Below are positions 1 to 7,205 of a stretch of 54,440 nt of DNA, in pieces (position 1 is the first letter of the stretch; each line of letters begins with the position of its first letter). The notes below the pieces were generated by a model that was not told the origin of the DNA, ran no database searches, and was given only the letters and a program-made list of their open reading frames with translations. This DNA is from Pontiellaceae bacterium B1224 (GTDB taxonomy: Bacteria; Verrucomicrobiota; Kiritimatiellia; Kiritimatiellales; Pontiellaceae), in contig JAROBA010000036.1 in the NCBI GenBank assembly GCA_029432815.1, forward strand, positions 1 through 54,440, written 5' to 3'. The position numbers were made by a program, and so were the translations under genes.

Positions 1-90
1 GGGCATAAGGATGTGAAGACGACGGAAATCTATACGCACGTGATGGAGAAGGATCTCAACGCGGTGAAGAGCCCGCTGGACCTTTTATAG
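1..90 (+). CDS. C-terminal end of integron-type tyrosine recombinase (partial)
   Basis: The window opens inside this gene; only the last 29 codons and the TAG stop are present. The fragment starts GHKDVKTT, continues EIYTHV and ends with AVKSPLD. The GH and the Tyr of IYTH match the last two catalytic positions of tyrosine recombinases, Tyr being the nucleophile that attaches to DNA. The tail GVRSPLD/AVKSPLD is typical of IntI integrases rather than XerC/D. Such enzymes recombine attC cassettes into attI. No attC array is visible downstream on this side, so any cassettes would lie to the left or be absent. A near-copy of the 15-bp palindrome follows 10 nt after the stop. The recombinase family is clear; the IntI assignment rests on the short tail only. 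Confidence 0.75.
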   Translation, partial: GHKDVKTTEIYTHVMEKDLNAVKSPLDLL

Positions 91-140
91 CGTCCTTTTT
101 TCCCATGATTGGAAAAGGTGCCGGGGGCGGCGGGAGTTTA

Positions 141-167
141 GGCAGAATTATTTTGGGCAGAATGATT
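141..167. repeat. Solo paired GGCAGAATNATT repeat
   Basis: Two units, GGCAGAATTATT and GGCAGAATGATT, lie in direct orientation with a period of 15 nt. The same paired design flanks the GxxExxY gene at 30.1-30.9 kb and recurs at 45.84 kb. Here it stands alone between the recombinase and a small hypothetical gene. The rest of 91-370 holds no gene I can support. A GC-rich segment at about 235-265 resembles half of the hairpin at 15807-15863. Confidence 0.6.
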
Positions 168-370
168 ACTTTGCGCATTGGGGAAACCGACATTTTGCAT
201 TAAATGATTTTGCTAAATGTCCAACCAGGAATAAGCCGGTCGACGAGGCCGTCGCCCCTCCACCCGCTGCCGGGATCGTTGCCTTCCAACCTGTCTGCGG
301 CGGCGCGACCATGTGGGAAAAGGCGGGCTGGAGGTGCTGTCCCGCTTTGCCGAACCACTGTTTAAGCCCT

Positions 371-607
371 TTAACTGAGCGCATCAAAAAGTGTCTGCCA
401 TTCCTCTTCTAAAGAGGTGCGGCATTCGGGGCGGCCGGCGCGGCGGTACCAATAGGCGGCGTTTCCGAGGTCGCCTTCCACCCGATGAAGGTAGGCATGA
501 ATCCATGCGGCTTCCGCAGTGTTGATTTCCTGGACGATCCGGTGCGCTTTGTCCCAATCGCCGTTTTGTTCGGTTTCCAATGCCTGGATGTAGAGTTTCC
601 GGTTCAT
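371..607 (-). CDS. Small conserved-looking hypothetical protein (78 aa)
   Basis: I do not recognise a named family. The 78-residue product has no signal peptide or membrane segment. It is rich in Trp, Tyr, Glu and Ala, with a helical pattern that could be one helix-turn-helix pair of TPR type (ALETEQNGDWDKAHRIV, then WIHAYLHRVEGDLGNAAYWY). The composition looks like a real cytoplasmic protein. The start is the ATG at 605-607. No good ribosome-binding site precedes it, and an AT-rich stretch just upstream suggests a short leader. The codons for IQALE near the N-terminus are a near-copy of the 15-bp palindrome (575-589). Another frame on the same strand is also open but has an unlikely composition. 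Confidence 0.6.
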   Translation of the reverse strand: MNRKLYIQALETEQNGDWDKAHRIVQEINTAEAAWIHAYLHRVEGDLGNAAYWYRRAGRPECRTSLEEEWQTLFDALS

Positions 608-683
608 GCTTAAATAATACAGAGTAGAGGTGTATTTTCACGGTCTTTGTGTGTACTAATTATCCCCTTTGAGGGACTTGTTG

Positions 684-1583
684 ATGCGGTATAAGATTTT
701 TTTTATTTCACTGATATTCGCCTGCGGAGCATTTGCAGAAACCAATAGATCGTTTCGGGTGACGTTTCCGCGCTGGGCTTCTTCGCTCCGCGGCGGGTCG
801 GTTTATAACTTCGATGCGGATCTGGAGGGGGATGGTTCGTTTGCTGTAAACCGGTTTGTTGCTGAAGGCATGTATGGTTACATGTGGAGCTATGACTCTT
901 TTATTGCGGTAGCGGTTGGCGGTGGGCAGGACGATTATAATTTTTCGAACGATGTGCCTGACTACTGGAATAACATCAATAATTACCGTGTAGGGCTTTA
1001 CAGTCGCTGGGGGATAACGGACAGGTGGGTTCTTTTTGCGGCTCCTTCCGTTCGGGCCTATGCAGAAGCGGGCGTCGATCCTCTGGATGGGTTGACCGGG
1101 GTGTTTTTTGGTGGGGCCTCCTATAAATTCAGCGATCGTCTGACGCTGGGGCCGGCCATCGGTATTGTGGGGCAGATCGAAGATCGGCCGAGTTATTTTC
1201 CGGTTATTCTGGTGAAATGGCGTATTACCGAACAGCTGTCGCTGGATACGGGCGGCGGATTGGCCGCAACGGCGGGGCCGGGTTTGGCGCTGGTGTATAA
1301 GTTTTCCGATCATTGGAAAGCCGGTATTACAGGGCGCTATGAGCGAAAGCGTTTTCGTCTGAATGCTTCCGGTATGTCCCCGGATGGCGTGGGGGAGGAC
1401 CGGAATGTTCCAATCTATGGAACGCTGGCTTATTTTTTCTATCCGCAGGGGTATATCACCGCCATTTTCGGGTTCAATACGTACGGGAAGCTGGGTTTGT
1501 TCGATTCGGATGGCGATTATATTGATGAGTTTGAATATACTCCATCGGCGAGCGCGGGTTTTGTGGCTTCGTTCCGGTTCTGA
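684..1583 (+). CDS. Predicted outer-membrane beta-barrel protein, copy 1
   Basis: This 299-residue protein starts with a signal peptide (MRYKIFF...FAFAE-like hydrophobic stretch, cleavage near residue 19). Alternating polar and aromatic stretches follow and it ends in the C-terminal Phe (FVASFRF) expected for outer-membrane barrels. It resembles uncharacterised barrels of the DUF6268 type, but that label is tentative. The ATG at 684 is preferred over an in-frame TTG at 669 because GAGGGA lies 7 nt upstream of it. The next gene is a paralogue of exactly the same length, so this is a tandem duplication. A near-copy of the 15-bp palindrome (1304-1318) is embedded in the codons for SDHWK. The substrate or function is unknown. 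Confidence 0.75.
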   Translation: MRYKIFFISLIFACGAFAETNRSFRVTFPRWASSLRGGSVYNFDADLEGDGSFAVNRFVAEGMYGYMWSYDSFIAVAVGGGQDDYNFSNDVPDYWNNINNYRVGLYSRWGITDRWVLFAAPSVRAYAEAGVDPLDGLTGVFFGGASYKFSDRLTLGPAIGIVGQIEDRPSYFPVILVKWRITEQLSLDTGGGLAATAGPGLALVYKFSDHWKAGITGRYERKRFRLNASGMSPDGVGEDRNVPIYGTLAYFFYPQGYITAIFGFNTYGKLGLFDSDGDYIDEFEYTPSASAGFVASFRF

Positions 1584-1619
1584 TACCATCTTCTCAACCT
1601 TATCGCTTTGAACTGTTAG

Positions 1620-1688
1620 GCAACGAATGAATGGAAGGCAGTGAATCCAGATAGGGGGTCTCATTTGTGCTTTCCATTCATTCGCTGC
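1620..1688. repeat. 69-nt nested palindrome, copy 1
   Basis: This is an imperfect inverted repeat with 27-nt arms around a loop of about 15 nt. Each arm begins GCAACGAATGAATGGAA and carries an internal second copy of the GCAACGAAT-like unit, so the palindrome is nested. A second element of the same length and architecture lies at 19079-19147, with a loop of unrelated sequence. It sits between the two tandem barrel genes. Confidence 0.7.
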
Positions 1689-1856
1689 AATTTAACCTGC
1701 ATTCATGCCTGAATGTATTAGTCGGTGGTATGGGATGGGAACTGTTCGGATTTTTGCGTTTAAGTGTAAGGTATTGGCTCCTGCAAAGAACCTCAGTAAC
1801 GTTTTGAGCTCATTTTCGTGAATATTTTGACGGCTCTCTTTTAAGGATTGGAATAT

Positions 1857-2756
1857 ATGAAGTTTAAAGGATGTATGGCTGCCTTGCTTTTGGTCGGCCC
1901 GGTTTTTTCAGATTCGAATGTGGTTTCGGGCATGAGTTTTCCGCGGTGGGGGCCTTCTGTAAAGGTGGGTTCGGTTTATAATTTTGATGCCGACATGGAG
2001 GGCGGCGGCTCCTTTGCGGTGAATCGCTATTTTGTGGAGGCCGGAATGGCCCGAATGTGGGGTTTTGACCGGATGATTGCTTTTTCGGCGGGCTTTGGGC
2101 AGGACGACTATCAGTTCAGCAATTTGGGTACACAGCCCTGGAATAATATTGATAATTATCGGCTGAGTCTTTTCGGGCGCTGGCGGGTGAATGATGATTG
2201 GGTGCTTTTTGCCGGCCCTTCTGTTCGATCGTACGGTGAAACGGGGGTGGATCTGGATGATGCGCTGACCGGATCTTTTTTCGGAGGTGCATCGTATACC
2301 TTCGGGGATCGCTTGACGCTGGGACCGGGCGTGGTGATTGCCGGTGAGCTCGAGGAGCGGACGCAGTATTTTCCGGTGCTTTTGGTCAACTGGGAGATTA
2401 CGGATCGGTTGAGTTTGGAAACCGGCGGCGGTTTTGCGGCGACGGCCGGGCCGGGGCTTTCGCTGATTTACAGTTTTTCCAAGCATTGGAAAGCGGGTAT
2501 TACCGGTCGTTATGAGAAGAAGCGCTTCCGTCTAAATGGCGAGGGTTTGGCGGAAAATGGGGTTGGTGAAGATCGAAATGTTCCAATGGTTGGAAATTTA
2601 ACGTACTTTTTTTATCCCGGCGGCTTTGTTAGTGGAATTGTTGGGTATAATTTTTCTGGGAAATTATCCGCAGATGATTCGTATGGCAATTTATTGTATG
2701 AAAAGTCGTATGATCCGGCACCTGGGGTGGGGTTTGTTGCGTCATTTAGGTTCTAA
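1857..2756 (+). CDS. Predicted outer-membrane beta-barrel protein, copy 2
   Basis: This is the paralogue of the preceding barrel: also 299 residues, with shared segments such as SVYNFDAD, GGSFAVNR, DRLTLGPG and the ending GFVASFRF. The signal peptide is MKFKGCMAALLLVGPVFS. The start is the ATG at 1857, with AAGGA 9 nt upstream; an in-frame TTG at 1848 is less likely. The export and barrel features place it in the outer membrane, and the function is unknown. A perfect 15-bp palindrome (2477-2491) encodes its SKHWK segment. Codon 3' ends diverge more than the core, which suggests an older duplication. Confidence 0.75.
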   Translation: MKFKGCMAALLLVGPVFSDSNVVSGMSFPRWGPSVKVGSVYNFDADMEGGGSFAVNRYFVEAGMARMWGFDRMIAFSAGFGQDDYQFSNLGTQPWNNIDNYRLSLFGRWRVNDDWVLFAGPSVRSYGETGVDLDDALTGSFFGGASYTFGDRLTLGPGVVIAGELEERTQYFPVLLVNWEITDRLSLETGGGFAATAGPGLSLIYSFSKHWKAGITGRYEKKRFRLNGEGLAENGVGEDRNVPMVGNLTYFFYPGGFVSGIVGYNFSGKLSADDSYGNLLYEKSYDPAPGVGFVASFRF

Positions 2757-2840
2757 ATTTGGACTTCATTTTTATTTACGATATTTTTGTTACGCTAAAA
2801 TTGCCTATATTTTGACTTAAATCTAATTTCATCAAAAATA

Positions 2841-2868
2841 TTGACAATTTAAGCATCTGTTTTATGGT
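2841..2868 (+). promoter_or_regulatory. Sigma-70-type promoter of ilvBN
   Basis: TTGACA at 2841-2846 and TATGGT at 2863-2868 are separated by 16 nt. Transcription would start near 2875, giving a leader of only about 18 nt that carries a perfect GGAGGT ribosome-binding site (2881-2886). There is no room for a leader-peptide attenuator. Confidence 0.6.
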
Positions 2869-2892
2869 GCTGTTTTATTTGGAGGTAAAAAT

Positions 2893-4614
2893 ATGTCAAA
2901 TACAGTGATGGAAGGTGGGCAGGCGATTATCCGATGCCTGGAAAACGAAGGGGTCGAATATATATTCGGTTACTCCGGCGGCGCTGCGATTCCAATTTTC
3001 GATGCGCTGATTACCACCGAGACCAAAATTAAATTCGTTCTGGTTCGTCATGAGCAGGGGGCCGCCCATATGGCCGACGGCTATGCGCGCGCAACCGGTA
3101 AACCGGCCGTGGTTCTGGTAACGAGTGGTCCGGGTGCAACCAATACCCTGACGGGGCTGCTGACCGCTCATATGGATTCGGTTCCGATGATTGCGCTTAC
3201 GGGACAGTCGGTTTCTTGGATGCTTGGAAAAGATGCATTTCAGGAGGCAGATATTTTCGGGATCACGATGCCGGTGGTTAAACATTCGTATCTCGTGAAG
3301 GATCCGAACGATATTCCGCGGATCACCCGGGAGGCGTTTCATATTGCCACGACCGGACGCCCGGGCCCGGTATTGATTGATATTCCCAAGGATGTCAGCG
3401 CCGGCCCTTGTACGGCCGATCTGCATGCAGAAATGGATCTGCCAGGCTACAAGATTGCTAAAACAGTTGATAACGACACGGTTCTTGAAATTGCCGAAGC
3501 ATTGTCAAAATCCAAGCGTCCGCTGATTCTGGCAGGGCATGGGGCCATGATTTCGGGGGCGGACCCGACGCTGTTGGCTTTGGCTGAAAAAGCGCAGATT
3601 CCGGTAACGACCACCCTGCTGGGTAAAGGTGTTTTTCCGGAAACACATGAGCTGGCGCTGGGCATGCTCGGTATGCATGGTACGGCCTATGCGAACAAAG
3701 CAATTTGCGAGTGCGACCTGCTCTTGAATATCGGTTCCCGCTTCGATGACCGTATTCTCGGTAAGCCGGAAGAGTTCTGCAAGGACGCCACCATCATTCA
3801 TATTGATATTGATGCGGCGGAAATCGGAAAGATGATTCAGCCGCAAATCGCCTGTGTGGCCGATGCGAAGACCGCTTTGGATGAATTGATTAAACATGTT
3901 CCGGTGCTTGAAACCCGTGAATGGCGCAAAACACTGGATGGTTATAAAACCAAATATCCGCTGAAATTTAAGCGTCAGGGCAGCTTGAAAATGCAGCACA
4001 TCATCGACGAGTTTTATAAACTCACCGATGGTAAAGCGGTTGTGGCAACCGATGTGGGACAGCACCAGATGTGGGCTGCTCAGTTTTATAAAAGTGACAG
4101 TCGTTACGACTGGCTGAGTTCCGGCGGCGCCGGTACAATGGGCGTCGGCCTGCCGTACACCATTGGCGCGGCATTTGGACGTCCGAATGATATTAATGTC
4201 TGCTTTGTTGGCGACGGCGGATTCCAAATGACCTTCTTCGAGTTGGCGACGGCGGCATTGCATAAACTGCCGATCAAGATCGTGGTTTTGAATAACCATT
4301 ATCTGGGTATGGTGCGTCAGTGGCAGGAGCTGTTCTATGACGACCGGAAGAGCGGGGTTGATCTGGAAGGAAATCCGGACTTTGTTAAGTTGGCTGAATC
4401 GTTTGGCATCAAAGGTTTCAACCTGCGGCGTCCCGGTGATGTTAAGCGCGTTCTTCAAAATGCGCTCGATTACAATGAGGGTCCGTGTCTGATTAACTGC
4501 GAAGTTGAAAAAGCGGATAACGTGTTCCCGATGATTCCCGCCGGTGCTGCCATTGAGGATATGCTGATTGAGCCGCCGAGTATTAAACTGGAAAAACCGA
4601 CTGGTTCCACCTAA
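2893..4614 (+). CDS. ilvB: Acetolactate synthase, large (catalytic) subunit
   Basis: This ThDP-dependent enzyme condenses two pyruvates, or pyruvate with 2-oxobutyrate, in the first shared step of valine, leucine and isoleucine synthesis. The 573 residues have the family's usual length and three-domain order. The N-terminal pyrimidine-binding domain carries catalytic Glu54 in [16 protein letters not shown] central FAD/ADP-binding domain follows. The C-terminal pyrophosphate-binding domain has the GDGGFQ...NN motif for Mg-ThDP. The ATG at 2893 follows a perfect GGAGGT. ilvN begins 15 nt after the stop, so the two form an operon. The gene works in the cytoplasm and nothing in it looks broken. 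Confidence 0.97.
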   Translation: MSNTVMEGGQAIIRCLENEGVEYIFGYSGGAAIPIFDALITTETKIKFVLVRHEQGAAHMADGYARATGKPAVVLVTSGPGATNTLTGLLTAHMDSVPMIALTGQSVSWMLGKDAFQEADIFGITMPVVKHSYLVKDPNDIPRITREAFHIATTGRPGPVLIDIPKDVSAGPCTADLHAEMDLPGYKIAKTVDNDTVLEIAEALSKSKRPLILAGHGAMISGADPTLLALAEKAQIPVTTTLLGKGVFPETHELALGMLGMHGTAYANKAICECDLLLNIGSRFDDRILGKPEEFCKDATIIHIDIDAAEIGKMIQPQIACVADAKTALDELIKHVPVLETREWRKTLDGYKTKYPLKFKRQGSLKMQHIIDEFYKLTDGKAVVATDVGQHQMWAAQFYKSDSRYDWLSSGGAGTMGVGLPYTIGAAFGRPNDINVCFVGDGGFQMTFFELATAALHKLPIKIVVLNNHYLGMVRQWQELFYDDRKSGVDLEGNPDFVKLAESFGIKGFNLRRPGDVKRVLQNALDYNEGPCLINCEVEKADNVFPMIPAGAAIEDMLIEPPSIKLEKPTGST

Positions 4615-4629
4615 TCGAGGAGATTGAAA

Positions 4630-5133
4630 ATGTCGAATGCAGATTTAACCATTCATACGCTGAGTGTCTATGTTTCCAACAAACCGGGAGCATTGGCCCG
4701 TATTGCTCAGGTCTTTTCCCGTCGGGGATTCAATATTGAGTCGCTAGTGGTTTCGCCGGCTGTTGATGGTCAGTTTTCAAGGATGACGATCAGCTGCAGC
4801 GGAGACCCGACCGGTTTGGATCAGATTATTAAGCAGCTCTCCAAGTTGATTGATGTGCTTCAATGCATTGATCATACCTATGATAAATCCGTTACGAAGG
4901 AGATGGGGCTGATTAAGATTGCGGTTGATAGTCAGGGCCGCTCCGAAGCACTTCATATTGCAGAGCATTACGGGTGTAAAACTGTCGATCTCACCCCGGA
5001 ATCGATGATCCTACAGGTCGTTGGGAATCCGGAAAAAATTGACGCGCTTGAGGAAATGATTGCCAAGTTCAAGATCATTGAGCTGGTTCGTACCGGCAAG
5101 GTGGTAATGAGCCGTGGGCAGGAAATGACCTAA
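4630..5133 (+). CDS. ilvN: Acetolactate synthase, small regulatory subunit
   Basis: This 167-residue ACT-domain protein binds the large subunit, stimulates it and carries valine feedback inhibition. The N-terminal ACT domain has the typical SVYVSNKPGALARIAQVF and RRGFNIESL segments (about residues 7-35). A second ACT-like C-terminal half follows, making this the full-length form (ilvH/ilvN class) rather than the short one. The ATG at 4630 is chosen with GAGGAG just upstream; an in-frame TTG lies two codons earlier. The gene is cotranscribed with ilvB and followed by a strong terminator. Confidence 0.95.
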   Translation: MSNADLTIHTLSVYVSNKPGALARIAQVFSRRGFNIESLVVSPAVDGQFSRMTISCSGDPTGLDQIIKQLSKLIDVLQCIDHTYDKSVTKEMGLIKIAVDSQGRSEALHIAEHYGCKTVDLTPESMILQVVGNPEKIDALEEMIAKFKIIELVRTGKVVMSRGQEMT

Positions 5134-5158
5134 CGGTTATCCAGACATTGGAAAACAT

Positions 5159-5189
5159 AAAAAGCCGTCTCGTAGAGGCGGCTTTTTTA
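5159..5189 (+). terminator. Rho-independent terminator after ilvBN
   Basis: The hairpin AAAGCCGTCT-CGTAG-AGGCGGCTTT is followed by a run of T. The A-run on its left side would let it also end transcripts of the converging gene. Confidence 0.85.
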
Positions 5190-5190
5190 T

Positions 5191-5205
5191 TTCCAATCAT
5201 TGGAA
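5191..5205. repeat. 15-bp palindrome TTCCA-N5-TGGAA supplying a stop codon
   Basis: TTCCAATCATTGGAA read on the minus strand supplies codons TTC CAA TGA, that is, the last two residues and the stop of the 559-residue protein. It is one of at least 23 exact copies in the window (see findings). Confidence 0.9.
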
Positions 5206-6876
5206 AAAGTTGAGCGGGAGGTGCTCCTGGCCTTCCACATCCTCCTGCATCAGGACGACTTCTTCACTGGTTGTGTGATAGCGGCTGTCGACTCCTTTGT
5301 TCGCGGGGCAGCCGACGATATTAATTAGCTCCCGCATTAGATATTTCAAATGTTCACCACTGTTGGCGGCCAGTCCGAGAAGGTCTCGTTGATCGGTCGT
5401 AATATCGCCGACGAATCCCTGAAGCATCATTTCCAGCGAGGCGGTGATGGCGGTCAGCGGCTGCATCAGTTCCTGGGCAACCTCGGCCAGAGCAGCCAAA
5501 AGCTCGTCCTGCGTCATATTCCGACCATGCCCGCCAATCGTGGCAATTTCTCCATCCTTCAGCTGTTGCGACAGAACATCCAGCTTTTCCTTGGTTGTGA
5601 AGATGGTGTCGTCTAGGTTTTCGGAGGCTTCGCCGAGAAGATCTTTTACGGAAGCTCCGTCCGCCCGATCTGATTTCATCAGATTTTCGAGTCGTTCAAA
5701 TACGGTGGTTAATGTGTTTAGCCCATTCGCGATCTGACTCGTCTCTTTTCCGGATTCAGCCACAATCCTGCGCCATTCGGGAGAGGGGAAGTTGGTGCCC
5801 GAAATCAGGCCTTCTGCCGTTTCGGCACCTCGGGATTCAATAAACCGTTGCAATTCATGTTTATTTTCTTCGATGGCTTCGCGATGTTCCATATATTGCA
5901 TAGCTGCAATTTCGAAGTTGAGGCTTTCTTCCATTTCCCGAACCGCCTGAACAATTTCCCGGTCGAGCTCTGCATCGGCATCGCCTGTGAGATCGCGCAT
6001 TCTTTCCAGTAGATTTTCTTCAAGCAGCAGCAGCGATTTATGTAAATCCGCCTTTCCGTCTGCACTTTTGAAGGCGGGCTGGTTGTGGAGGCCGGTATAG
6101 GTGCGACGGAGGCAGCCCAGGACGATATCGCCCAGCGACTCGCCGGATAAATTGCTGGCAGTCTGTCGTATTGCAACCGATTCCATGATCATTTTTCCGA
6201 GTCGAGCGGGATCGGAAGCCAGTTCGGTCAGTTCTTCGCCGACCTGGCTGCTGTCGCCGTCGCCCTTCAAAAAAGCGATGATCTGTCCTACGTGAACATC
6301 CGCATTTTCGGTTTTGTGCGTATCCGCTTCCGAATCGTCGTCGAGTTCTTCATCCAAAACCAGAACACCATTGCCTCCGGCTCCGGTGAGATCGCTTGTG
6401 TTGGCAACAGTTTGGTCGGCCTGCACGGCCTTGAACTCGGTCTGTTTCGAGGTTAGATGCGTTGAGCCGAGGGCTTCTATGCCGGACTGGAAGCAGTCCG
6501 CTTCTTTGCAGGATAATAATTCAATAAGCTGAATCAGTTCATTGCGCTTAATGCCGCGCTTGATATTAAGTCCGGTTATCCGGAGTCTGGTTAATCTGCG
6601 TTCAAAGGATTTGAGTAATGTTCCGTTGGCAATAACCGGTGATTCATCCACCGTCAGCATGGCGTTAAAGGTGCCCAGCGTGACCTTGGCGCGCTTAGAG
6701 AAAAGGGTGTTCATGGCCACTTCGGCGGTAACCACTGCCGCTTCAACTGCCGGATGCTTATGGCCGTACGTCGTTGCAATATTGATCGATCGACTCAGTT
6801 CATTCAAGGCGTTGACGAGTGAATCATCGTCGATCGGCTTAAACTGATGGTTCGAAAATCTGGAATCTGATGACAT
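5197..6876 (-). CDS. Large protein with degenerate HisKA-like C-terminal domain
   Basis: This 559-residue cytoplasmic protein has no signal peptide or membrane segment. It is largely acidic, with predicted helical and coiled-coil stretches (about residues 265-350). The C-terminal part (about 460-520) looks like a histidine-kinase dimerisation helix pair: EVAQELMQPLTAITASL matches the H-box, but the phospho-accepting His is Gln468. No ATP-binding domain follows. It may therefore act as a scaffold or a decoy partner for response regulators; that is inference. The N-terminal half resembles nothing I can name. The last codons and the TGA stop lie inside a perfect 15-bp palindrome (5191-5205). Only a weak GAGA precedes the ATG. 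Confidence 0.7.
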   Translation of the reverse strand: MSSDSRFSNHQFKPIDDDSLVNALNELSRSINIATTYGHKHPAVEAAVVTAEVAMNTLFSKRAKVTLGTFNAMLTVDESPVIANGTLLKSFERRLTRLRITGLNIKRGIKRNELIQLIELLSCKEADCFQSGIEALGSTHLTSKQTEFKAVQADQTVANTSDLTGAGGNGVLVLDEELDDDSEADTHKTENADVHVGQIIAFLKGDGDSSQVGEELTELASDPARLGKMIMESVAIRQTASNLSGESLGDIVLGCLRRTYTGLHNQPAFKSADGKADLHKSLLLLEENLLERMRDLTGDADAELDREIVQAVREMEESLNFEIAAMQYMEHREAIEENKHELQRFIESRGAETAEGLISGTNFPSPEWRRIVAESGKETSQIANGLNTLTTVFERLENLMKSDRADGASVKDLLGEASENLDDTIFTTKEKLDVLSQQLKDGEIATIGGHGRNMTQDELLAALAEVAQELMQPLTAITASLEMMLQGFVGDITTDQRDLLGLAANSGEHLKYLMRELINIVGCPANKGVDSRYHTTSEEVVLMQEDVEGQEHLPLNFFQ

Positions 6877-7138
6877 GTTAATCTCGTGTTAAAATTTTAG
6901 TAATCTGTACTAAAGCACGAAACATGCCGGAATGAGGGGGCACGCGATTTATGCGAGGCCCGTAAATATTATTCTTCAAAGATGTAGATAAATGGAATTT
7001 CCTTACTAAAGAAGCAGGAAATAAAAAGTGGTGGCATTTGAAATGCTTTCAGTCTTTTTTGCGAGTGAATTAGGTATAATAAGGTCATTCTGTTAAGTGA
7101 ATTTCAGTATGGCGGCTCGGGGTGTATGCGGGACAGAA
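6877..7138. other. Intergenic stretch, no gene seen
   Basis: This AT-rich segment lies between two minus-strand genes and should hold the promoter of the 559-residue protein. A TATAAT is present on the plus strand near 7075, but no plus-strand gene follows it. I see no other feature. Confidence 0.4.
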
Positions 7139-7170
7139 AAATGCCGCCGTGATAGGGTATCGGCGGCGGC
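7139..7170 (-). terminator. Terminator after glgB
   Basis: Read on the minus strand, GCCGCCG and CGGCGGC form a GC-rich stem followed by ATTTTTC. It lies about 37 nt past the glgB stop. Confidence 0.75.
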
Positions 7171-7205
7171 TTCGAAGCGCTGGATCCAGTAATCAGAAGA
7201 TTCAG

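Noticed and set aside
166-387. 73-codon minus-strand frame after the recombinase
   Set aside because: No ribosome-binding site and repeat-derived sequence; the GC-rich part resembles a dispersed hairpin rather than coding DNA.
708-1664. Minus-strand open frame of 318 codons opposite the first barrel gene
   Set aside because: It is Arg/Ile/Pro-rich with no start signal or domain, and mirrors a gene with a signal peptide and good ribosome-binding site. The same holds for long antisense frames at 3505-4458, 14288-15208, 19224-20174, 32021-32827 and 49207-50235.
1616-1696. attC-like core sites GTTAGGC and ATTTAAC around the first nested palindrome
   Set aside because: In attC the order is RYYYAAC first and GTTRRRY last. 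Here it is reversed on both strands, and the second palindrome copy lacks them.
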